A DNA stretch of 64,000 nucleotides from positions 3,608,304 to 3,672,303 of the forward strand of contig OZ026614.1 of assembly GCA_964020975.1 (NCBI GenBank), given 5' to 3'. Below, piece after piece: positions 12,204-22,735 of the stretch (the stretch's first letter is position 1; each line of letters begins with the position of its first letter). This stretch comes from Hermodice carunculata. Lineage: Eukaryota > Annelida > Polychaeta > Eunicida > Amphinomidae. Both the position numbers and the translations under genes were made by a program. The notes under the pieces are model-generated. The model did no database searches, had not been told where the DNA came from, and saw nothing but the letters and a program-made list of their open reading frames with translations.

Positions 12204-12899
12204 ATGTATTGATGCCAGGTCAAAGACTTTTGTTATAATCATGTCTCATAATTTTTTCCCAATTTTACATCTTTTACAATTATTTCACCTAAAACTGATT
12301 TTTCTCATTTTAAATGTTATTAGTGTCAGGGCCATTATTTTACTTATTATTGAAGTCAGATAGAAATGAATGAAACCATGCACACAAAACAAGTCAGGAA
12401 TTCAGTTTAATAAGTTTTAATAATTTTGATAAGCGTATTTGGTTACAGACCACAGTTGTGATTGGCTGGTTGCGCATCCCAAAGGAAATAGTCCGTAATT
12501 GTGAAAATACCGTGTTTTCAGCATGCTGTAGCTTCTGTTTAAATAAAGTTAGCAAAGTCAGGTTTGCTGCATCACAGGGTTGCTTCATTGGTGGTCATAT
12601 AGGTGCACTGTCTTCCAGGCCAGGTGGGAACTTTATGGTGAGGAAGGACAATGATGTGACCCCGGCCAGAGCACAGTTCATAAACCTGTATAAAGCTGAC
12701 ATCCAGGTGTTGTTTCGTATTTCAATTATCACGAAATAATGAGCTGGGAATTGTATGACAAAAAAATTGTCCGTTTTTTTCTCACATTTTTATCTATTAA
12801 ATACCGTTGAAGAAATTTTAAAATACCAAAATGCTGGTTTTTTAGACTGGAAAATGCTAATATGAAAAATAGAAGGATTTATAACTGTAGTCTGTGGCC
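12204..12899 (+). repeat. 696-bp direct repeat, right copy
   Basis: Second copy, same orientation as 8347-9042. The flanks differ from those of the left copy on both sides, so the boundaries of the duplication are sharp. It lies about 490 bp upstream of the transposase start. Confidence 0.95.
12441..12899 (+). mobile_element. 459-bp inverted-repeat module inside the right repeat
   Basis: Copy of the 8584-9042 module, with the same terminal sequences and two substitutions across its length. Confidence 0.6.
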
Positions 12900-13464
12900 A
12901 TTACCCATACATGTCTCTCTGAGTAGCGGCTCTTTATCTAAGCTAAACATTCAGCAAAGACAACCCACATAATAATGAATAAATATGAACGTAGCAAATG
13001 ATGAATTAGCTAAATACATTGCTTATAAATGCAGAGCTTCATTATGAAAGATGAAACCTGTCAAACAAAACATGTTTCCTAAATTTGCTTATCCTAGCTA
13101 GACCACTTGCCAGTGTATAACTGAAATAAATGAAGTGGAAACAAACGGGGGCGTTATATTCAGTCTCAGTGGTTGTAAAATAAACAGCTGCAACTATACC
13201 ACCTGTATAAACAAAGGGAAATCTCAACAAGGACTGCAACAATGGAGATCCTGCACCAAAAATGTAAAACAAACTCCATGATGACACTTACTTCTCACCT
13301 TCAAAATCTACAAACAATTAATCTCTATTTGACTGCCGACCCTGAGTCATGTGTCAGTTTGTGACATTTGAGAAAATACTGTTAATTTTGAGGTTTTTTT
13401 TTTCAATTTTATATAATCCACCTTTTTGGGCTGTCCCTGATATTTCTCTACTATTCATTTTAGA
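12900..13464. other. Unassigned DNA between transposon and LTR fossil
   Basis: No element or gene recognised. It matches neither the LTR element's expected content nor the DNA transposon, so another insertion may lie here. Confidence 0.4.
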
Positions 13465-14990
13465 CATGGACGCAGGCAAAAGGTGAATAGAACGTCTCTT
13501 GTCCCAGATTCAAGAGGGAAAAGAGTGTGTAATTGCTTATGCCCGTAGAACTTTACCTCCAGTGGAATAAAATTATTCTGTTACCAGACAAAAAATTACT
13601 TACTGCAGTCTATTCTGTACAGTATTTTAAAACTTATTTGTTTGGGAAATGGTTTTAGTCCGTACTGATCATGGATCTTTGAGATAATTGTACAAGGTTT
13701 GAGAACATCAAGGTCAAGTAGCCCACTGGCCTTACATCTTAAGTCATATAGATTTGCGATAGCTCACCGCCGTGGCATCACGCATGGGAATTCTCACGGT
13801 ATGAGTAGATATCTAGTTACAAAACCTCGTGGTCGTCAAAAATAAGTACAGTAACCTAAGAACCCTCTGTACATACCCACGAAAAGCTGAAGAATATTCA
13901 GAAAGTTGACCCAGACATTTGCTTTATATACAATATAAAAGAAAAGCATAAGCCCAGGCCAAGTGCAAATATAGGTGCCACTGAAAGCCAGAGGTGTAAG
14001 TTATATTTTTCCCAGTGGGAACAAATTGTCTTACATGATGGTCTGTTAAAATGAATATGGACAGAGAAAGCGGGAAATGAGTACTGACTCATTGCACCAC
14101 AAGAAATTTACATACAAATCCTATTTTTAGCGCATGATTCGAAATCTGACCGCCATCTTGAGATAGACAAGACAATAGAGAAAATAAGACAAAAATTCAG
14201 GTGGGTGGGTTTAAGAAAAAATGGTAGGTTTTTATTTATGAACCTGTGAAAATGTAACAGTAGCAGATGTGGGAATCAGAAATGCAGAGCTCCATTAGCT
14301 CAGAGACCAGTCTGCTATCCAATGGAATGGGTAACCCTAGATATCAAAGGGCTACTAACTATACTGTCAGGTAACAAGTGTTTTCTAGTCATCTCAGATT
14401 ACTTCACAAAATACAGTGGAGCTTTCCAATGCCTAACCAAGAGGCTTCAGATTTGCATATATTTAGAAAATGGGTCAGTAAGTATGGTTGCCTCATGCAA
14501 TTACAGATGGACTGTGGTAGTAACCTAGAAGGTAGAGTCATGAAATATCCCCGTCAAATGTTTGGCATTGAGAGTTTTGGGGGGAACTACGAGATGGTAT
14601 ACATTTCTTTTCAGTGGAAGATTAAACGACCAAAATAGACAATGTATTGTCATTGCGTCTTTCACACTGGTGATAGGAAATTTGAAAAGTGGTCAGCAGT
14701 GTGAAAAGACATACTATGACCAAAAAGTACATGGGAAACAATATGAAGTGGGTGACTTTGTTTGGAGAAAAGCTAAACATACAAAAAGGGTTTAACTTGG
14801 TCTTTGCCTCCCCACTTTGAAGGTCCCTACAAAGTTACAGAAGTTCTTACTCATGTGAACTACCGAATCCAAAAGGTGAATGGAAGACATACAGGAGTAG
14901 AGTATTTTGACCATTTGAAACCTTATCTTGGAGAACGTTGCTATTTGGATATGCAACAAAGGTTAGTAACCTGTTATGCAAGTTAGGGTT
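13465..14990 (+). mobile_element. Ty3/Gypsy-type LTR retrotransposon fossil, right part (RNase H to integrase)
   Basis: Continuation of the fossil that starts near 6.0 kb. Visible are RNase H-like segments (about 13465-13700), an integrase core (about 14315-14640, with the V-T-L-D-I-K-G and V-I-S-D-Y-F-T-K-Y blocks typical of Gypsy integrase) and an integrase C-terminal region ending G-P-Y-K-V-T...L-K-P-Y (about 14815-14930). It is broken in many places. About 5.4 kb of later DNA separates it from the left part. No 3' LTR was recognised. Confidence 0.83.
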
Positions 14991-15299
14991 CCAGACACGC
15001 CAGAGGTTACAATATATTTTAAAAGGAATTGTTGGACACAATAATGAGAGGGATAGAGGCATATAGCCATATGTTGATTTGTGACTTCTTGTCGAACAAG
15101 ATTTTTTCATGGGAAAGATTTTATTCTGGGTAAAAACGTGCCTATAAATGTATTAAAAAAAAGGTTTCCTTAACAATGATCATGTGATTTTAATTTTAAA
15201 CTGATCCAAATTAGAAACCTGGTAGACGGATTCATGTTCAGTTGAAACAAATCACTATAGTGTATAAACCTGGACACGTATTTATGTTAATGAGAGAAG

Positions 15300-15367
<68 letters not shown>

Positions 15368-17606
15368 ATTTATACCATGAAGTCTAATTCATTGAATTTG
15401 TAATTATTGAATTTATAAAAAAATAATTAACGGCTATCTAACATACTGGTCCAAAAAATATAAAGTTTTGGTAAATGGACAATTTTATTCCAAATTATGG
15501 CAGCTTGGTAAAACTCGTTTATAGATAAAACTATTTGTTTGGACAGTCCTATTGGGAACACAGACAGCTGCAATCCTAGTAGCAGATTTTCCAGTTTTGT
15601 GTCCTGAAAGGTCAGGTTAGAAAAGACAAGAAAATAGCTTTTTAATTGTTGATTTTTCGGTAGCTATCTTGCATTAATTATTCATTGAAGCGGAAGTTGA
15701 CATCGGATGTCAAAGGTGGATAAGTTTTGGCGTTATGGGACAAAAGTCATCCCTATTTAATAGCACAATGCTGTTTAATGTTGAAAGACTGGTCGTCATG
15801 TGTTGATATTGAGACGTGGTCCTTATGCAGCGATGTTGTTGGAACCTTGATGCACATTACTAACATGAAACTAATAAGATTTTTATGATCTTTATGTGTA
15901 TAAGTACTTTACACTCAAATAAAGGAAACATGATTGGTGGATAGTTAACCTTCTCAAAAATTCTCTGGAATTAATTGTGGAATATTAAGTAGGGATTATG
16001 TTAAGTGGGGAATATTTTTTTAAATTAAAGGTATTTCATTAAAAAAATCTTATATTTCAAATTTCACCAGTTAGGTTTCTTTTTTATCTAAATCAGACAA
16101 TTTCATTACCATATCCAAACCGTAGTGCTAATAAAACAAATCCAAGTCAATTCCGACCAAAAGCAATGTTCCTTGGTATGTATAGCTAAAACACATAAAT
16201 TTATAGTTCGTATTTACCCAAAAGAGACCAAAATGTAAGTGTAAAGGTCCATGGGGTCCAAAAAGTCATGTCTAGTTTTAACATGAGAGAATGCAAAATG
16301 TTTTGTTTGACATTATAGGGCTATTTCAGTAAATTGGCTTGAACAGATGCATCATTTATGCGCATAGAGGACCATACAGTTTACGAAAAGGGACCAAAAT
16401 TTGCAGCACATCAGAGAACTTGTAAGCTCAGGTTCTTAATTTGTTGAAAATGTCAATAAAATTCAGTATTTGAAGCGGTACTACTTGCAACCACCATCTC
16501 AACAATGATCATCATCCATATAAGTCAACAAAGTTTAAGGTTCATGCAAAATAAACTATTTTGTAAAGCATCATTTTCGACAATGCAAGTTATAAATACC
16601 TTTTGTACTGCATAATTAACCAGTACTCTGTGAAGTGTCTAATTTATAAGAAGACTGTAAACAGTTATTGATGAGCTTTGTAACCATAAATTGTAAGTTT
16701 TATCAAATAGTACAGAAAACATGAATCATATTCATAAATTCCAAATGCAACAATGACAGCAAAGAGAATCCAGACTTGCCAAAGCATCAATATTCATCTT
16801 CCAATACCAAAGTGAAGAAACAAATTACACTCCTGACCTGAGACAGGCAGTCACCCATAAAAGGCAACTGGTGGTTTTAAACCGGTCCTCTTAACCTTAG
16901 AAATATTCATCATCAACTGCAAACCACCCAAAACACAAATTTCATTACTTCTGCAAAAAATAAAGAGAGATGCAGTAGACCTATCACCTTTTAGTTCTCC
17001 CGACTTGACAGTCACCTAAGTTCACAGCAAAAGAGTAAAGTAGGCTTACATCGTTTTTGTGATATTTATGAATCTGAACCATTATAAACACACTCTACCT
17101 CCACTATAACTATAAGTCGGAGAACCATGCACAACAGAACAATGTCCAAGTAAAGAACAGTCAAATCTTAAACCCATTCTTTGTATTCAGGTATTGAATG
17201 AAAATGCTACTTTTTTTATTAAATGTATAAATAAATGGATATATATCTTGTTAAGGCATGGGAACATAAAGAATTGTTTCCTTAATGACGGCCACTTTGT
17301 TCCAAATTGAATTAACCATTGTGGGTTTTCTTTAAGGTTTACTCAAGCCTTTCAAGATAAAAAATAAATTCTGCAATGACAATTGATCTATGATCGAGAA
17401 TGAGAATTATTTCATGACTTCTTTGAAGTTTGGAACACACATAAATACATTGACTATACTAAATTATATAGAATTGAATATACATAGAATTAGGAGAGTC
17501 TCTAAGTTGCAGTGTCAAACTCGTAAGCCATGGCAGTCAAGAGTGCAACATGTCAAGCTTGCCTGTGTGGTTACCCTTTCCTGAGACTTGTATAAACAAT
17601 AACAGT
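14991..17606. other. AT-rich DNA without recognised genes
   Basis: Contains a (TA)n microsatellite at 15302-15363. The remainder shows no domain, exon pattern or terminal repeat that I can support. Confidence 0.5.
15302..15363. repeat. (TA)n microsatellite
   Basis: About 62 bp of uninterrupted TA repeat. Confidence 0.97.
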
Positions 17607-17622
17607 AACACTTGGACAACCT
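17607..17622 (+). repeat. Target-site duplication, left copy
   Basis: AACACTTGGACAACCT. The same 16 bases occur at 26869-26884. Fourteen are unambiguous; the leading AA merges with the poly(A) tail in the right copy. Confidence 0.93.
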
Positions 17623-18079
17623 GGAGTGCCACCTGGTGGCAGACTTGGCTGCTTAGTCCATTCAGGGCAGATTTTTCTATCTAGAAATATCTGAAGAAAT
17701 ATTTTTCATCGGAGGAAGAAAATAACAGAATGGATCTGTGAATACCTCAAGTCACCAGGGAATTATTTTCATTAACAGCTGACAGTAGTTTGATGTACTT
17801 TACAACTCTGTGAAAAAAGCATGCCACACATACATGGATAGTGGACTGGAACATGGCTACCCACTACTGGTTGTCCAAGACTTGAAACAAAATTTCACAA
17901 GGATTCTCATATGCTGTGAAGGACAGAGGATTCAATTAATGTGCTTCAGTGAGCATGGAATATAAGCTCCCTTTTGCCTGAAATTGGTTAGTAAGACTTT
18001 TCATTCCAACTTTTTTGCAGTTGTGGCTTCCAGCTCAGTGTGCCTACTTCTTATGTAATGGAGTACAAGTTCTTTATTT

Positions 18080-18985
18080 ATGAGTGCAGTGGATTCCTGT
18101 GATTGCAGCGGGGTTGCGCTGGAAAATACCCCCTGTGACAAAAGGAAGAGAGGACAGCTAGATAGTGTCAGCAGCACTGAAGTTTCACCCAGCAATCTAA
18201 TAGACCTCAAAAGAATAAAGTGTATGCTCTCAATTAGTTCATCAGAGGACTTAGAAAGTGATTCAGAACCTCAGGTCCTTGTAAAAGACTACAGTAGCAT
18301 ACATTCAGTCTCAAATATCAAGATGGATGCTCTCAAAAAAGCAGCCATGGCAGAGCTCAAAACAGACATTTTGGCAGAAATGAGGTTGGAGATCAAAAAA
18401 GCAGTGGATGATGCTGTGGGCAACATAGAAAACAGAACTACTGCTTTAGAAGAAGAAAATAGAAATATGAAAGAGGAGATTACCAAATTGAAGCAAGAGC
18501 TCACTGAAATAAAGCACACTGTAAAGACTGTGTCTGAGGCCACGGCTAAAAACCAGATACATGCTGTCGAGAATGAACAATACAGCAGAAAATCTAACAT
18601 TAAAATATACGGCCTAACTGAACGCCCTGGAGAAGACTCCAAGAAAGTTGTGCTCAAGCTTTTTGAGGAAAAGCTGGGTGTTAAAGTGTCTGGGAGGGAC
18701 TTGAATGCAGTTCACCGGCTCCCTACCCAAAATCCTGACCAGCCCAGAGGAATGCAGGTTCAGTTCATATATAAAGACGACAAAGCCGCTGTTATCAAGG
18801 CCCGCCGTAATCTCAAAGGTACAGGTATAGTCATCGTAGACGATCTGACCCAGGATATGAAGTCCTTGTTCAACAGAATGAAAAACGATGCCCGCGTGAA
18901 AGACTGTTGGACACAAAACAACAAGATTTTGATCAAAACTCACTGGGGCCGCATCAAGAGTATCAAGTATGGTAAAAAAATTTGA
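18080..18985 (+). CDS. LINE ORF1 protein (coiled coil plus RRM-like nucleic-acid-binding domain)
   Basis: An intact 301-codon frame from an ATG. Residues 1-75 are polar and Ser/Asp-rich, with K-R-K-R near 20-25. Residues about 78-170 form a long heptad-rich coiled coil (M-D-A-L-K-K-A-A-M-A-E-L onward, Glu/Lys-rich), which in L1-type ORF1 proteins drives trimerisation. Residues about 172-300 start with N-E-Q-Y-S-R-K-S-N-I-K-I-Y-G-L, the usual entry to the RRM-like domain (Pfam Transposase_22 type), and include a V-H-R-L-P block. ORF1p is the RNA chaperone that coats LINE RNA in cytoplasmic particles. This copy is uninterrupted, unlike ORF2. Confidence 0.88.
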   Translation: MSAVDSCDCSGVALENTPCDKRKRGQLDSVSSTEVSPSNLIDLKRIKCMLSISSSEDLESDSEPQVLVKDYSSIHSVSNIKMDALKKAAMAELKTDILAEMRLEIKKAVDDAVGNIENRTTALEEENRNMKEEITKLKQELTEIKHTVKTVSEATAKNQIHAVENEQYSRKSNIKIYGLTERPGEDSKKVVLKLFEEKLGVKVSGRDLNAVHRLPTQNPDQPRGMQVQFIYKDDKAAVIKARRNLKGTGIVIVDDLTQDMKSLFNRMKNDARVKDCWTQNNKILIKTHWGRIKSIKYGKKI

Positions 18986-19839
18986 GGATGTACTCCGCGA
19001 GTGAGACAGTCCACAAATATCTGTTTAACTATACAGTGCATGATTTTCACTCTGTTCTGACTATGCATTCCACGAAGCAGGTACAGTGTCTCTGGCCTGG
19101 GAGCTCCTTCATAAACGGGGCTCGTATATGGTAGCAGTGCCAATCCTCTTGTGATAAGTAATCTGTGACAATTTAAATGCTATGTAGACCCTTCAAGTTT
19201 TGAGATGTCAGTTTGAAAAGTGATTTTTCTTTTCTTTTTTTTTTCTTTCTTTTCTTTTTTCTTTTTTTTTTTCTTTTTCTTTTCTTCTTCTTTTTTTTTT
19301 TTTTTACAAGGGAGTTATACAAGCTCTCATCTGGCTTAGACATATTTGTGCATCTCTTCAATGTCTTCAATTGTGATTGGGATGCTAGATTCAATTTAGA
19401 TCTATACGAGTCGCATGTATGTGCTTAATTTGTTCAGTCATCATGCACTAGATCACTTTATTTAGCTTTCTGTTGTTTCATGCAAGAATACATGTGACAG
19501 GTGTGTCTGCACGTAAGATTTTGTACCAGCACTTCCTGCAAAGTTTCAATAGTTATAACTCATATCAGCAGCTTTTTTCTACAGTGTGTTTGTCTTTATT
19601 CAATTGCTTTGAATGAACTCACTTTGATCTGTGTCATTCGATATATGTCAAATACCTGCTTTAATAGTTCATTGCACTGAAGAAGACCATACTAATGTTC
19701 ATACATGTAGTTGTCATAAGGCAGCTTGGGTCTGCATGAACAGTTACACATGACTTGGACCAGTCATGCAATTGCGTGATTCGTTTATTCGTTTATGCTT
19801 TGCGCAGTCTTTTTAATTTTAATTTTTTATTTTTTAACA

Positions 19840-21007
19840 TGTCTTATAGAGATGCTGTTACCTATACAATAGCTTTCCAGATTATTGGTGAGGTGCATGC
19901 ATAAAGATCATTTCAGCTACATAACTTGTTGATGCACTACATGAACTTAATTACCCTATGTTTTATTATTATTATTATTTTTGAAGCAGGTGATATTTTA
20001 AGTGTCAATATAATTGTGTATGTTTTTGCGATAATGATTGAAATAACATGCTTGCATTTTAGTGGTGCATCAGAGTAAAGACCGGTTTTTTTTGTTTTTT
20101 TGTTTTGTTTTTTGTTTTTTTGTTTTTTGTTTTTGTAATGCCTATTGTTATGAATATGGTTACATGTGTTCCACCCAGACTTCTCTTCTCTCATCTGCCT
20201 CGCTTCATAACGTCTGTATAATGCCAAAGTAACTGTACTCTGGGGGGTCAGGAGATTTACTTCCATTTGTTGTTGTTTGCATATTTTGGTGCACAATTGA
20301 CCCCTTTCTAATAGTTCTTCCTGCACAAGGCTTGGACATGACATGTACAAGTTGTAAGCATGTTGTGTGTTGTGTGTTTACACACAGCACATGTCATGAT
20401 CATGTTTTGGGTGATGGTCTATCAGCATTGCAAGAGCGTTTGCAGTCAAGGCTTAATACCTTTACCTTTATTTGAATGTACTGGTGCAGTTTGCAGTCAA
20501 GGCTAAATACTAAATACTAAATACCTTTATGTGATGGTATTGGTGCATAAAAACTGTACAAACCTAGTAGACTTTTATTACATCTGGTTGTACCTCATGT
20601 GGTTTTTTGATACACACAGCACATGTCATGATCATGTTTTGGGTGATGGTTCATCAGCATTGCAGGAGCGTTTGCAGTCAAGGCTTAATACCTTTATTTG
20701 ACTGTACTGGTGCAGTTTGCAGTCAAGGCTAAATACTAAATACCTTTATGTGATGGTATTGGTGCATAAAAACTGTACAAACCTAATAGACTTTTATTAC
20801 ATCTGGTTGTACCTCATGTGATTTTTTGATTATTTGTTTCACGTTTGTTGATATTCTGTGTATTCTTATTAAACTTCCAACATGTCTTGCAAAGATACAG
20901 TTGCCCGTACAACAACTTGCAAGTTTTTGGGTGAGGTGCATGCATAGGGATCATTTTATTTTGTTGTTGCTCTGTGTGTACTAAATTACCCTATGTGTGA
21001 GTTGGAG

Positions 21008-21048
<41 letters not shown>

Positions 21049-21930
21049 CCATTATTTGATGAAGAAGGTGATACTTGAAGTGTCAATATATATCCATGCT
21101 TTTGTGATCAGATTGAAAAAAAAAAGGTGATGCATTTGAGTACTGTTCGGGTGGAGGTGCTCCCGAGTGAAGGGTTGCCCAGTGTTGTTGTAGGGAGGGC
21201 TTCATGATTCTTGTTTTCACGATGTGGCATCTTTCTTAATTGTGTTCCATGGTTTATACATAGTTGCCTGGGAGGCTCTGCTTGGCAGGGTTCAAGCAAT
21301 TCGATAGGATTCGCCGGGAGTGTTTCCACCTGTACAGTAGACACTGATATATTTTTTTGGGGGTCATACCAGGCCCCACTTTTAATAGTTCCTCCTGCAC
21401 AAAGCTTTTCCACCACATGTATTATTTAAGATGTGCATTGTGTTCATACATATACTTCATGATCATATTATGGGTATTGGGATCTACGCACTCATTTGGG
21501 AGTCATGATATGTAATTAAGAGGAATTCAAGTGAGGGCATGCCTTGTTTTGGTTGATACATGTAACTTTATAATTTTTTGGCCACGCCCAATCATATTGC
21601 CCAAAGTTTTTCGGATGTCTTCATTAATGGTGTGCATACTTGTGAAAATGGGGTTAGACGGGACTTTTTTGTGGCCCCTTATAGCACTTAGCACATTGAC
21701 GTGGTCCGCTGCGCTGGCTGGGGCATATATAGTGGTCACTCTACAGAAAAGGTTTTGTTTTTTGTGTTTTTTTTTTGTTTGTTTTTTTTTTTGTTACGTC
21801 ACAATCAGCGCAGCGGGTTTCACTCTATACTGCAGCAAAATATCTGATCTTTTCAACATGCAGCAAGGTAGGTCATCTAAATTTGGACTTTTTTTACAGA
21901 TCTTTATTGCGATTTCCGGATGGTTGTGTG
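19840..21930 (+). repeat. Diverged tandem duplication of about 1.05 kb in the LINE spacer
   Basis: Matching anchors recur at similar spacing: ACATGTCTT...GGTGAGGTGCATGCATA at about 19838/20880, AAGTGTCAATATA at about 20000/21077, TAATAGTTCTTCCTGCACAA-like at 20310/21380, and CATGATCATRTTWTGGGT-like at 20395/21449. Offsets are roughly 1040-1070 bp. Identity is moderate, so the duplication predates the 230-bp one. Confidence 0.75.
20380..20830 (+). repeat. 230-bp tandem duplication in the LINE spacer
   Basis: Unit 1 (20380-20611) and unit 2 (20612-20830) both start ACACACAGCACATGTCATG and both end ACCTCATGTGRTTTTTTGAT. They differ by a few substitutions and small length changes, so this duplication is recent. 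A third, more diverged match to the CATGATCATGTTTTGGGT core is at about 22032. Confidence 0.93.
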
Positions 21931-22735
21931 GACTTTGGTACACGCACCAACATTGCAGGAGTACAAGTACATAGCTTGCAGCTGAAGCTAAATAATTTTA
22001 GCTGACTGTGTTCATGGACATTTGGTGCAGGTCATGATCATGTTTTGGGTGTTGACCAGTACATATGCACTGTGGGAATACTTTGTATATTTTGCATTGT
22101 TTTGGGTACTGGTGCCTGCATTGCAGAAGTAGTTTTAAAGCTGAGGCTAAATACTTATATTTAACTGTTTGTGTACATGGTGTATTTGAAAATCTGAACA
22201 TCGTCAAGTTAATTAGTGGATGCATTTACTCTGTCTGCTGGCGCCTTGTGTGGCTTTTGACAAAATGTTCTGAATAGATCTGTTTTTTTTTTTTCTGCGT
22301 CTAAGTTTAATTATGTATTTACTTTATTATCAAGGCGAGGAGATGCTTTCAGTTAGTGTGCTTAGTTACTTTCCCTGGTTCAAGCAATGCCCCCATGTGC
22401 ACTCTGAACTGTGCAACATGCACATTGTGCTGTCCTGTTTTTGTTTTTCTGTTTGTAATTGTTTGTATCTTTATATACAAAAATGAGTTCCTCATTTTTC
22501 CTTTTTTTATTTTGATAGAAGCTGTGAACTATAGTTTTTTCCGCCATGCTTGGATGTTACTTCTTGAGCATCACTTGGGTTCTATAGGTATATACACATG
22601 TCAATTCAAGATTAGCAATGGCTTTGGCAGTGATTTAAATGACAATAACTTTATATCAAATCTCTGTGTATCTAGCTGGGCGCATGTGTGGCAATCTTGA
22701 CGGACAACAGTAAAATCATATTTTAGCTACCAATA

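Larger units (their letters stand above)
8300..12899. mobile_element. Candidate two-gene DNA transposon (Mutator-like transposase plus His-Me nuclease)
   Basis: The block carries a plus-strand His-Me nuclease gene and a minus-strand Mutator-like transposase arranged tail to tail, and lies between 696-bp direct repeats. The left edge begins GGTTACAGACCACAGTTGT (8300) and the right edge ends ACTGTAGTCTGTGGCC (12899). The reverse complement of the right end matches the left end at about 15 of 19 positions, so the ends are imperfect inverted repeats. ATTA lies immediately outside both edges. The block sits inside the LTR fossil and is clearly younger. Alternative readings are an autonomous element flanked by two copies of its own short non-autonomous derivative, or two adjacent insertions. 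Element status is inferred from the ends, enzymes and context. Confidence 0.6.
18986..22735 (+). other. 3.75-kb inter-ORF spacer of the LINE
   Basis: In most L1-superfamily elements ORF1 and ORF2 are a short distance apart or overlap. Here 3750 bp separate them. The spacer is T-rich on the plus strand, with several long T runs (19231-19305, 20085-20136, about 21011-21048, 21769-21793). It contains a tandem duplication of about 1.05 kb and a 230-bp tandem duplication, and no convincing gene. A hydrophobic 114-codon frame at 22356-22700 has no recognised domain. The spacer may be part of the family consensus or a later nested insertion. Confidence 0.75.

Noticed and set aside
22356-22700. 114-codon hydrophobic frame in the LINE spacer as an extra LINE ORF
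   Set aside because: Its residues reflect T-rich sequence, and no domain is recognised.
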